DNA of 64,000 nucleotides, taken from contig CAVTHW010000012.1 in assembly GCA_963734625.1 (NCBI GenBank), forward strand, positions 1 to 64,000. Reading direction: 5' to 3'. The notes under the pieces are model-generated. The model was given only the letters and a program-made list of their open reading frames with translations, had not been told where the DNA came from and did not search any database. Below are positions 1 through 7,669 of this stretch, one piece after another. Origin of the DNA: CAVTHW01 sp963734625. Its GTDB lineage: Bacteria; Acidobacteriota; Terriglobia; Bryobacterales; Bryobacteraceae. Within the stretch, counting starts at the first letter, position 1. Each line of letters starts with the position of its first letter. The translations under genes and the position numbers were made by a program.

Positions 1-161
1 ATCGGCGGGCGCGGCGCCTGGCACTTAGAAATCGCTCCGCCACATAGTGGAAGCTGGTCCTCGGCGGACAAGTATTCGTTTTGCAGCAGCAGTCGCTGGT
101 TCACCTGACCCGTGACATATGCCAGCAGCCGCACCCACTTGTTGTCTTGCATAGTGAACAT
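1..161 (-). pseudogene. Truncated N-terminus of an integrase-type transposase
   Basis: Reading left from ATG at 161, or the in-frame ATG at 152, the frame gives MQDNKWVRLLAYVTG, then VNQRLLLQNEYLSAE. I recognise this as the conserved start of a family of integrase-core transposases common in soil bacteria. The match ends after about 35 residues: where the family normally continues with ENRILR and a helix-turn-helix, this copy reads DQLPLCGG and drifts off. The frame stays open to the window edge. I read it as a broken or recombined transposase start; the rest, if any, lies outside the window. It is marked as a pseudogene because the similarity ends abruptly, not because a stop codon is seen. 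Confidence 0.5.
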
Positions 162-166
162 ACATC

Positions 167-187
167 ATTCGGGGTCTGGCTCCGAAT
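167..187. repeat. Small hairpin upstream of the transposase remnant
   Basis: ATTCGG (167-172) and CCGAAT (182-187) form a perfect 6-bp inverted repeat around a 9-base loop. The segment GGGGTCTGGCT (171-181) recurs in inverted orientation at 1107-1117, so the two copies bracket the toxin-antitoxin pair and the intron fragment. Hairpins of this kind beside transposase genes are often REP-like or element ends; this assignment is inference. Confidence 0.4.
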
Positions 188-239
188 CGGCGGGTCGAGT
201 ATCTTGATCGTACGAGTTGAAGACCAGCAAATCTGCAGA

Positions 240-253
240 CAATTGCACAATTG
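240..253. promoter_or_regulatory. Possible operator in front of the first toxin-antitoxin pair
   Basis: CAATTGCACAATTG is two CAATTG palindromes separated by CA, in an AT-richer stretch about 100 bases before the antitoxin ATG. Type II toxin-antitoxin operons are usually autorepressed through such repeats. No convincing -35/-10 pair was found, so this is only a candidate site. Confidence 0.25.
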
Positions 254-350
254 ATTACTGTCCCTGGTCTGCTGAAAATATCGTGCTGCGCAACACCGTC
301 AAGGCCGCCGAGCGCCGTTTCGCCGCAGCCGATTCCGGAGGAAGCCCCCG

Positions 351-647
351 ATGACCGACACCCGGCAACAGGCCCACCATCTGATTGACCGCATGCCGGA
401 GACGCAACTCTCGGCCTTGGTCGGATTGCTGGAAACCATCGTCGATCCCGTCACCGCCCCCCTGCGCAACGCTCCCATCGACGACGAGCCGCAGACCGAA
501 GATGAAAAGCAGGCCGTGGCCCGCTCCCGCGAGTGGTTCAAGCACAACCAGGGGATTCCCTTTGAGCACGTCGTGGCCGAATGCGGCTTCACCATGGACC
601 AGATCAGCAATCATCGGCTGGACGATGAGAGGGATCCGGCGGTTTGA
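351..647 (+). CDS. Antitoxin-like protein of a ParE/RelE-type module
   Basis: This is a small acidic protein of 98 residues starting MTDTRQQAHHLIDRMPE, with a helical N-terminus (LSALVGLLETI), an acidic linker (DDEPQTEDE) and a C-terminal segment that could wrap the toxin. A GGAGGAA ribosome-binding site lies at 337-343, 7 bases before the ATG. The stop codon overlaps the TTG start of the downstream toxin-like gene in the four bases TTGA (644-647), implying translational coupling. I recognise the pair as a recurrent antitoxin/toxin arrangement in acidobacteria. The role as antitoxin is inferred from size, acidity and partner; no DNA-binding fold is obvious. Confidence 0.6.
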   Translation: MTDTRQQAHHLIDRMPETQLSALVGLLETIVDPVTAPLRNAPIDDEPQTEDEKQAVARSREWFKHNQGIPFEHVVAECGFTMDQISNHRLDDERDPAV

Positions 648-937
648 AGCGCACCGTCATCTCGGAGGAGGCCAAGGCCGACATCCGCCCCATCCCCCAG
701 CACATCGCCTTCAACATCCTCACGGCCATTCACCGCCTCGCGGAATCCGGCGCCGGCCGCGTCAAGGCCTTGCAGGGCGCCGCCGCCGAGAGGCGCCTTC
801 GCGTCGGCGATTACCGCGTCCGCTCCGAGGAGCACCCCGACACGCTCCGCATCCACGCTGTCAAGGATCGCAAGGCGCCTACCGCTGAGGCCAACGACTC
901 CACCCCGGCGAATCAGAAAACGGGGCGGTCAGGCTGA
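644..937 (+). CDS. ParE/RelE-family toxin with frameshifted C-terminus
   Basis: A predicted mRNA- or gyrase-targeting toxin of the RelE/ParE superfamily. The body MKRTVISEEAKADIR...LRVGDYRVR...DTLRIHAVKDRK shows the usual helix-helix-beta order, with the family-typical RLRVGDYRV strand near residue 55. Members normally finish within a few residues of this point, ending in AYR. Here the current frame runs on into APTAEAND and stops at 937, while another frame reads AYR followed by TGA at 886-888. A single missing base near 870 would restore the expected 80-81 residue protein. The last 17 or so residues are therefore probably spurious. The TTG start is chosen for the 4-base overlap with the antitoxin. 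Confidence 0.6.
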   Translation: MKRTVISEEAKADIRPIPQHIAFNILTAIHRLAESGAGRVKALQGAAAERRLRVGDYRVRSEEHPDTLRIHAVKDRKAPTAEANDSTPANQKTGRSG

Positions 938-1003
938 GCGATTTTGCCCTGAGCAACTCAGTCCTATGCCGGTACGGCTTTCTCTTTCCTTCAACCCTTG
1001 CCG

Positions 1004-1101
1004 CGCCTTAAGGCGGCTGGGTTCAACCGCCGGATGCGGAAAACCGCACGTCCGGTGGTGTGGGAGGGTGGCGGGGCGCAATCCTCGTCACTCGACCCGA
1101 T
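1004..1101 (+). ncRNA. Orphan 3' end of a group II intron (domains V and VI)
   Basis: Bases 1026-1059 are exactly 34 nt and fold like group II intron domain V: outer stem ACC/GGT with the CGC catalytic triad position, inner CCGG/CCGG, bulge, then GCGG-AAAA-CCGC with the tetraloop. Bases 1061-1101 follow as a domain VI-like hairpin and end in GACCCGAT, as bacterial class C introns do, so the 3' splice site would be about 1101. A palindrome CGCCTTAAGGCG (1004-1015) sits just upstream. No reverse transcriptase is present: the toxin gene ends only about 90 bases earlier. This is a truncated, non-mobile fragment. The identification rests on domain V shape and spacing seen by eye. Confidence 0.7.
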
Positions 1102-1210
1102 CTGAAAGCCAGACCCCACGTGGGCACTCTGTCTTGGCTGCTGAATCACGCCGGCGTCCACTTTTGTGTGGCGCACCCGTCCTGGACGTGCTCCAGCGAA
1201 AGCTCTCAGG

Positions 1211-1232
1211 GAAAATGCGTCTGTCCCCTTTT
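1211..1232. repeat. Single arm of a palindromic REP-like repeat
   Basis: The 22 bases here contain AAAATGCGTCTGTCCCC and are identical to both arms (one inverted) of the palindrome at 43203-43276. The last two bases overlap the hemB stop codon (complement of 1231-1233), so the repeat sits directly at the 3' end of hemB. Only one arm is present here. Confidence 0.65.
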
Positions 1233-2201
1233 AAAGCAGCCGGGCGGCGTCTTTGGCGAAGTAGGTCAGGATGACGTCGGCTCCGGCGCGGCGGATCGAG
1301 GTCAGGCTCTCCAGCATCGCCCGTTCGCGGTCTATCCAGCCGTTGCGCGCGGCGGCCATGATCATGCTGAACTCGCCGCTCACCTGGTAGGCGGCAATCG
1401 GCACGTCGAAACGGTCGCGCGCCTGGCGGATCAGGTCCAGGTAAGGCATGGCGGGCTTCACCATGATCATGTCCGCGCCCTCCTCGATGTCCAGTGCGAT
1501 CTCGCGCATCGCCTCCCGGCCGTTGGCGGGGTCCATCTGGTAGCTGCGGCGGTCGCCGAACTGCGGCGCCGATTCCGCGGCCTCGCGGAACGGTCCATAG
1601 AAGACCGAAGCGAACTTGGCCGAGTAAGCCAGAATCGGCGTGTTCTGGAAGCCGTTCTGGTCCAGGGCCTGGCGAATGGCGGCCACGCGGCCGTCCATCA
1701 TGTCGGAGGGCGCCACGATGTCGGCTCCCGCGCGGGCGTGCGAAACGGCCGAGGCGGCCAGCCACTCCAGCGTCGCGTCGTTATCGACATCGCCGTTCAC
1801 CACCTTGCCGCAATGGCCGTGGCTGGTGTACTCGCAGTTGCAGACGTCGGTGATCACCACCAGTCTGCGGAACTTCCTTCTTAATGGCGCGCACGGCCCG
1901 TTGCACGATGCCGTCTTCGGCATAGGCGCCGGACGCCATCTCGTCCTTGGTTTCGGGAATGCCGAACAGGATGACGCCGCCCACGCCCAGCGACGCGGTC
2001 TCGGCGCATTCCTTCACCAGCTCGTCGATCGAGAGCTGATAGTTGCCCGGCATCGCGCCGATCTCGCGGCGCACGCCCTCGCCAGGGCAGGCGAACAGCG
2101 GCAGAACGAACTGCGACGGGTGTCAGGCGGGTCTCGCGAACCAGGCCGCGCAGCCCCTCGGTGGCGCGCAGCCGCCGCATACGCTGAATAGGGAAGGCCA
2201 T
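1231..2201 (-). CDS. hemB: Delta-aminolevulinic acid dehydratase (frameshifted in this sequence)
   Basis: Porphobilinogen synthase condenses two 5-aminolevulinate molecules early in haem and corrin synthesis. Joined across two frameshifts the product is about 322 residues, the family length: MAFPIQRMRRLRATEGLRG at the start, then LPLFACPGEG, GGVILFGIPETKDEMASGAY, the zinc-binding DVCNCEYTSHGHCG, AYSAKFASVFYGPFR with one catalytic lysine, and MVKPAMPYLD with the Schiff-base lysine. Frames change near 2117-2120 and near 1863-1866; the gene length (971) means two extra bases, consistent with insertions. With all active-site residues intact this looks like sequence error rather than gene loss. 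The gene stands alone on the minus strand, divergent from the acylphosphatase gene. Confidence 0.9.
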
Positions 2202-2250
2202 AACCGAATTCTACAATGCGCCTGGGGCAAACTGTTACGATGGAGTTTTC

Positions 2251-2530
2251 ATGGGTAAAGCGGGTGGCGCGCGCCGGTATGTCGTGCGCGGGCGCGTGCA
2301 GGGCGTGGGGTATCGCTACTTCGTCGAGGGCCTGGCGCGTCGATCTTGGGCTGTCGGGCTACGCCCGGAACCTCGACGACGGCGGCGTCGAAGTCTACGC
2401 GGCCGGGACCGCTGAGGCGCTCAATGAACTCAGCGGCTACTTATGGAAAGGGCCGCGCATGTCGGAGGTCCGCGGCGTCGAGGAACAAGAGGCCCCGGTG
2501 CTAAAATACTGGGGATTTCACATCGAGTAA
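2251..2530 (+). CDS. acyP: Acylphosphatase (one frameshift)
   Basis: Small enzyme hydrolysing carboxyl-phosphate bonds such as in acetyl or bisphosphoglycerate acyl phosphates. Translation from ATG 2251, with GGAG at 2242-2245, gives RRYVVRGRVQGVGYRYFVE, the acylphosphatase signature with its substrate-binding arginine. After a shift near 2338-2342 it continues as LGLSGYARNLDDGGVEV, which holds the catalytic asparagine (YARN). One extra base makes the length fit 92 residues, normal for the family. It is followed 3 bases later by apt, suggesting a shared transcript. Confidence 0.88.
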
Positions 2531-2533
2531 GAC

Positions 2534-3051
<518 letters not shown>

Positions 3052-3055
<4 letters not shown>

Positions 3056-4021
3056 CCTCCGGGCCGCGCCGCGCGCGGGTGGATGCGCTGGCGAAAATCA
3101 ACCTCGACCTCAGGGTGCTCCAACGGCGCGCCGACGGGTTCCACGAGCTGCGGACCGTCTACCAGACGATCTCTCTGGCCGACACGCTGGACGTGGAATT
3201 CACGCCCGCGCGGCGCACCCGGATTGAGCTCTGCTCGGACGTCGTAATCGCCGACAATCTGGTCGAGCGCGCCGCCCGGCTGGCGATGGAGGCGATGCGC
3301 ACGACGGGCGAGGTCCGTTTTCGGCTCGAAGAAACGGATTCCCATGGGGGCCGGCCTGGGTGGCGGCTCGAGTGACGCGGCCGCGGTGCTGCTGGCCTTG
3401 CCGCCCCTGGCCGGAAGGCGTATCCCGCTGGAGGTGCTGATCCGGCTGGCCGCGGAACTGGGCAGCGACGTCCCGTTCTTCCTGCTGGGAGGTACGGCGC
3501 TGGGCGTCGGGCGCGGCTCCGAGGTTTATCCTCTGCCGGACCTGCCTCGGGCCGAGGGCCTTCTGGTGGCGCCCGGCATCCATGTTTCGACGGCGGAGGC
3601 CTACCAGGCACTGGGGCGGAATTTGACAACGAAGCCGCCAGATCATATGATAAGTAGTTTCCAGTCTTATATTTGGCGGACAGACGACGGGTGTGTCGGA
3701 GCGGTCTTGGCCGGCGCTTGGCGGGAACGATTTTGAGGAAGCGGTGCTCCGGCCGCCACCCTCAGTTGAAGTCGATCAAGAGGAAGTTGCTCCGGGCGGG
3801 AGCGGCTCCGGCCATGCTGACCGGCAGCGGTTCGGCGTTGTTCGGGATCTTTCGCACCCGGGAGAAACTGGAAGCAGGCCCTCCCATTTTTCCAGAAGGA
3901 GCGAATCTTTCCGTTCGTGTTCGTGAGCCGGGCGGCTTACCGCGCCATGTGGCGCCGCCGCTTGCGGGCTCACATAGATGATGAGGAGCTATGGCCGCCG
4001 CAAAACCGCGACGCCAGTTGA
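3052..4021 (+). CDS. ispE: 4-diphosphocytidyl-2-C-methyl-D-erythritol kinase (four frameshifts)
   Basis: GHMP kinase of the MEP isoprenoid pathway. Pieces in order: ALAKINLDLRVLQRRADGFHE with the N-terminal lysine motif, IPMGAGLGGGSSDAAAV (the ATP-binding glycine/serine loop), ELGSDVPFFL, SFQSYIW, GGNDFEEAV, KRKLLRAGAAPAMLTGSGSA (third GHMP motif) and a basic tail MWRRRLRAHIDD. They fall in different frames, with shifts near 3333, 3690-3725, 3755-3762 and 3870-3882. The total length is one more than a multiple of three, as four insertions predict, giving about 321 residues. The tail reaches a TGA at 4019-4021, overlapping the start of prs. Conserved motifs survive throughout, so I consider the shifts artefactual. 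Confidence 0.85.
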
Positions 4022-4964
4022 ATACCGACCGATTCAAGATCTTCACGGGGAACGCCAACCGGCCCTTGGCGGAGGAGATCTGCTTCCTGCCTGGGGTGCG
4101 AGCTCGGCGCCGCCGACGTGAAGCCGTTCTCCGACGGCGAGATCTGCGTTCAGATTCAGGAGAACGTGCGTGGCGCCGACGTTTTCGTGGTGCAGCCGAC
4201 CTGCACTCCGGTCGAGCGCCACCTGTTCGAGCTGCTGCTGATGATCGACGCGCTTGAAGCGCGCTTCGGCGGACCGCATCACCGCGGTGCTGCCCTACTA
4301 CGGGTACGCGCGGCAGGATCGCAAGGACAGGCCGCGGGTTCCGATCTCGGCCAAACTGGTGGCCAGCCTGCTGGAGCGGGCGGGCGCCGACCGGATTCTG
4401 GCTCTCGATCTGCACGCCGCGCCGATTCAGGGCTTCTTCGACATTCCGGTCGACCACCTGTTTGCCACGCCGGTGATGATCAGGCACTTCAAGGAAATGG
4501 AAATCCGGAACCTGACGGTCATTTCGCCGGATGCCGGCGGCGTCGAGCGCGCCAGGGCTTTCGCCAAGCGGCTGAACGCCCCGCTGGCGATTATCGACAA
4601 ACGCCGCGAGGCGATTAACGTGGCCGAGGTGATGCATATCATCGGCCGGGTGAAAGGGCGGAACTGCCTGATCGTGGATGATCTGATCGACACGGCCGGG
4701 ACGCTGGTCAAGGGCGCGGAGGCGCTGATGGCCCACGGAGCGGTGGGGGTCATGGCCTGCGCCACTCATGCGGTCCTGTCCGGACCGGCGGTGGAGCGCA
4801 TCGAGCAGTCGCAGATCGCGGAAGTGGTTTTCACCAACTCCATCCCGCTGTCCAAAGCGGCGCGCCGGTGCAAGAAGATCAGCGACCTGTCGGTGGCTCA
4901 CATGCTGGCGCGAGCGATCCGGTCCATTCACGAGGAGACATCGGTCAGTACATTGTTTGTTTAA
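3991..4964 (+). CDS. prs: Ribose-phosphate pyrophosphokinase (two frameshifts)
   Basis: Makes PRPP from ribose 5-phosphate and ATP. The N-terminus FKIFTGNANRPLAEEIC and the segments LGCELGAADVKPFSDGE, ITAVLPYYGYARQDRK (ATP/Mg site), DLHAAPIQGFF and the PRPP loop CLIVDDLIDTAGTL are all present. Frame changes occur near 4083-4094 and 4249-4256; 974 bases minus two gives 323 residues, right for the family. ATG 3991 has GAGGAG just upstream. The start lies within the end of ispE. It shares a run with apt and ispE. Confidence 0.92.
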
Positions 4965-5027
4965 GGATTCAGCCGGCCAGCGCAGCCCACGTCCATCGGA
5001 CCTGCGCCCCGGCACAAGGAGCGGCAA

Positions 5028-5769
5028 ATGAAGAAAGATATTACGATTACCGCCGAGCTGCGGGAATCGAGAGGCAAGAATGAAGCGCGCCGGTTGCGCG
5101 TCAAGGGGCTCAGCCCCGCCGTAGTTTACGGCGTCGGCGGGCAGGCCATAGCGATTAGCGTGGACCCGAAGCAAGTCACGAAGATCCTTCACAGCGGCAG
5201 CGGGCACAACACGATCTTCGACGTCGCCGTCCGCGACGGGGAAACCAGCCCGGTCATGTTGGTGGACTGGCAGTTCGATCCGGTCACGGGAAATCTGCTG
5301 CACGTCGACCTGAAACGGATCGACCTGACCAAGCGCCTGCGCGTATCCGTTCCGGTTCATACGCACGGCGAACCAGCGGGCGTCAAGATCGAGGGCGGGT
5401 TGCTCGAGACTGTCGCGCGCGAGATCGAAATCGAGTGCTTGCCGAACGAGATTCCGGCGCACTTCGACATCGATGTGAGCGAGTTGACGATGGGGCAGGC
5501 CAAGCGCGCCTCCGATGTGCTGCTCACGGGATCGATGAAGCTGCTCTCGCCCGCCGAAGCCGTGATCGCTCACGTGGTCGCGCTGCGTGCCGAGGAAGAG
5601 GTCAAGCCGGCCGAGGCCGAGGCGGCCGGTCGAGGGTGCTACCCCTGCCGAGCCCGAGGTGATCAAGAAGGGCAAGAAGGAAGAAGAGGGCGAGGCTCCG
5701 GCCGCGGAGAAGGGCAAGGAAAAGGGCAAGGAGAAGGAGAAGGAGAAGGAGAAGGGGAAAAAGAAGTAA
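5028..5769 (+). CDS. rplY: 50S ribosomal protein L25/CTC form with lysine-glutamate tail (one frameshift)
   Basis: Binds 5S rRNA in the large subunit; the long CTC form carries an extra C-terminal beta domain. MKKDITITAELRESRGKNEA is the start; VDPKQVTKIL and VMLVDWQFDPVTGNLLHVD are typical, followed by the TL5/CTC domain (IEIECLPNEIPAHFDIDVSE). A shift near 5625-5632 moves to the frame EGATPAEPEVIKKGKK that ends in a repetitive Lys/Glu tail encoded by AAGGAG repeats. With one base removed the product is 246 residues. Without the correction the frame would run wrongly into pth. The tail is longer and more repetitive than usual. Confidence 0.9.
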
Positions 5770-5790
5770 GCCGGGAGTGGGTCGCAGAGC

Positions 5791-6438
5791 GTGGACGACA
5801 TATTCGCAAAGCCGGGTCCGGTGTCCACAATCGACGATCCGCCGCCTGCCATCCGGCTGGTTGTCGGCCTCGGCAACCCCGGGCCGGAGTATCAGGATAC
5901 GCCGCACAATCTGGGCTTCCTGGTAGTCGATCGGCTGGCCGCCGAGCACGGGATTCGAGTCAGGCGAGACGAATGCATGGCTTGGGTGGGCTCCGGAGAA
6001 GTTGAAGGCCGCAGCGTGCTGCTGGCAAAGCCGCGGACGTTCATGAATCTGAGCGGCCGCTCGGTGCGGGCGTTGCTCGAAAGGGAGTCGCTGAGCGCGC
6101 GGGAGATGGTGTTGGTCTACGACGACCTGGATCTGCCCTGGCAGACGTTGCGAATCAGGCCCAGGGGGTCCTCGGGCGGGCACCATGGGGTGGAGTCGGT
6201 CTGCCGCGAAACCGGCACGACGGATTTCCCCCGCGTTAGACTGGGAATCGCCGGCTACCGGGTGGCCGACGGAGCGGAGTTTGTGCTGGCGCCCTTTCGC
6301 AGGGCGCAGAGAAAGGACTTGGATGAACTGTTGGGCCGCGCGGCTCAGGCGGTTGCATCCATAATTTCCGAGGGCGTCGAAATGTCCATGGCGAAATTCA
6401 ATCGTCGCGCCCGCGGTGACCAATCTGAGGAAGAATGA
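5791..6438 (+). CDS. pth: Peptidyl-tRNA hydrolase
   Basis: Releases tRNA from peptidyl-tRNA dropped by ribosomes. The core LVVGLGNPGPEYQDTPHNLGF holds the catalytic histidine, followed by LAKPRTFMNLSGRSV, VYDDLDLP and GSSGGHHGVESV, in which a His replaces the usual Asn of GGHNG. PRVRLGIAG is present. The start is a GTG at 5791 giving a roughly 20-residue extension before the core; no strong ribosome-binding site is seen, so a later start is possible. The stop overlaps the ATG of rpsF (ATGA, 6435-6438). Confidence 0.93.
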   Translation: MDDIFAKPGPVSTIDDPPPAIRLVVGLGNPGPEYQDTPHNLGFLVVDRLAAEHGIRVRRDECMAWVGSGEVEGRSVLLAKPRTFMNLSGRSVRALLERESLSAREMVLVYDDLDLPWQTLRIRPRGSSGGHHGVESVCRETGTTDFPRVRLGIAGYRVADGAEFVLAPFRRAQRKDLDELLGRAAQAVASIISEGVEMSMAKFNRRARGDQSEEE

Positions 6439-6869
6439 GAATCTACGAAGAACTGTTTATCATCAAGCCGGACGCAACCGAAGAGGAAATTGAACAGGTT
6501 GTGGAGCAGATACGGCAAGTAATCGTTTCCGGCGGCGGAACGGTCGACAAACTGGAGAAATGGGGAATCCGCAAGCTCGCTTTCCGGGTCCAGAAGCAGC
6601 GCGAGGGTTACTACGTGCTGTTCCAATTCAGCTCGCCGCCTGACGCCGTCCTGGAGATTGAGCGGCGGTTGCGCGTCTCCGACCTTGTGTTGAAGTTCCT
6701 GACCGTGCGCATCGACGAAAAACTGAAGCGGATCGAAAAGCGCAAGAAGCAGCGCGAGAAGCGTGCGGCGCGCAAGCCCGCGCCGGCGGTGGCAGCGCCT
6801 CAGGCGCCGGCGGCCCAGGCGCCAGCGGCCCTGCCGGGTGTCCCAGAACCAGAAACGGAGAAAGTGTAA
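6435..6869 (+). CDS. rpsF: 30S ribosomal protein S6
   Basis: Central-domain small-subunit protein that pairs with S18. The product of 144 residues starts MRIYEELFIIKPDATEEEIE, contains WGIRKLAFRVQKQREGYYVL and the strand LKFLTVRID. It ends in a low-complexity Ala/Pro extension (APAVAAPQAPAAQAP) beyond the usual 95-100 residues. Two bases separate it from rpsR. The usual ssb gene between rpsF and rpsR is absent here. Confidence 0.96.
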   Translation: MRIYEELFIIKPDATEEEIEQVVEQIRQVIVSGGGTVDKLEKWGIRKLAFRVQKQREGYYVLFQFSSPPDAVLEIERRLRVSDLVLKFLTVRIDEKLKRIEKRKKQREKRAARKPAPAVAAPQAPAAQAPAALPGVPEPETEKV

Positions 6870-6871
6870 TC

Positions 6872-7171
6872 ATGCCCGAACAGAGAGGAAGACCACTCAG
6901 CGCGTCCCAGCGTCCGACCGGTGGAGACAAGGCGATCGGGACAGCGAAGAAGCAGTACTTTCGGCGCAAGAAGATGTGCCGCTTCTGCATGGACAAGATC
7001 GACAATATCGACTACAAGGATGTGCGGCTGCTCAGCGCTTTCATTTCGGAGCGCGGCAAGATCACTCCCCGGCGCATCACCGGCGTCTGCGGGCCGCACC
7101 AGAGGCGCTTGAACGAGGCGATCAAGCAGGCCCGTAACATCGTGCTGTTGCCGTTCGCTTCGGCGATTTAG
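6872..7171 (+). CDS. rpsR: 30S ribosomal protein S18
   Basis: Partner of S6 in the platform of the 30S subunit. The 99-residue product has a disordered N-terminus and then the conserved core KKMCRFCMDKIDNIDYKDV, RLLSAFISERGKITPRR and the RNA-binding CGPHQRRLNEAIKQAR. The two cysteines (CRFC) resemble the zinc-associated form. Coding follows rpsF directly and precedes rplI by 25 bases. Confidence 0.96.
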   Translation: MPEQRGRPLSASQRPTGGDKAIGTAKKQYFRRKKMCRFCMDKIDNIDYKDVRLLSAFISERGKITPRRITGVCGPHQRRLNEAIKQARNIVLLPFASAI

Positions 7172-7196
7172 CGGCCGCGCCCCCAAGGAGACAGGC

Positions 7197-7646
7197 ATGG
7201 AAGTAATTCTGAGAGACGAAATCGTGAATTTGGGAAAGCGCGGCGACCTGGTGAAGGTGGCCGACGGCTACGCCCGCAATTTTCTCCTCCCGCGGCGGCT
7301 CGCCGTCGCGGCGACCGAGGGCAACAAGAAGATCGTCGAGCAGGAGGGGCAGGCCCACTTGCGCAGGGAGGCCAAGGAAACGGGTGAGGCCCAAGGCCTG
7401 GCCAAGCTGCTGAACGGCGTCAGTGTCACCATAGCCCAGAAGGCGGGCGAAGCCGAGCAACTCTTCGGTTCGGTAACCGTGAAGGACATCGCCGATGCCC
7501 TGCAGAAGCAGGACTTCACCATCGAACGCCGCAAGATCCACCTGGAAGCGCCGATCAAGCAACTCGGCCAGTACAAGATCGAGGTGAGGCTCTATAAGGA
7601 CGTCACCGCCGAGATCGAAGTGAACGTAATCAAAGAAGAAGAGTAG
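7197..7646 (+). CDS. rplI: 50S ribosomal protein L9
   Basis: Binds domain V of 23S rRNA and extends from the ribosome surface. The product of 149 residues begins MEVILRDEIVNLGKRGDLV and has KVADGYARNFLLPRRLA, the signature of the N-terminal domain, then a long helix and the C-terminal domain (LFGSVTVKDIADAL, GQYKIEVRLY). An AAGGAGA ribosome-binding site lies just upstream. Length is normal. Confidence 0.97.
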   Translation: MEVILRDEIVNLGKRGDLVKVADGYARNFLLPRRLAVAATEGNKKIVEQEGQAHLRREAKETGEAQGLAKLLNGVSVTIAQKAGEAEQLFGSVTVKDIADALQKQDFTIERRKIHLEAPIKQLGQYKIEVRLYKDVTAEIEVNVIKEEE

Positions 7647-7669
7647 GGGCGGCAGCGCCGCCGAGTACC

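Noticed and set aside
3762..5876. 704-residue open frame on the minus strand
   Set aside because: It is the antisense of ispE, prs and rplY; it is Arg/Pro rich, has no recognisable domain and reflects GC-rich codon bias.
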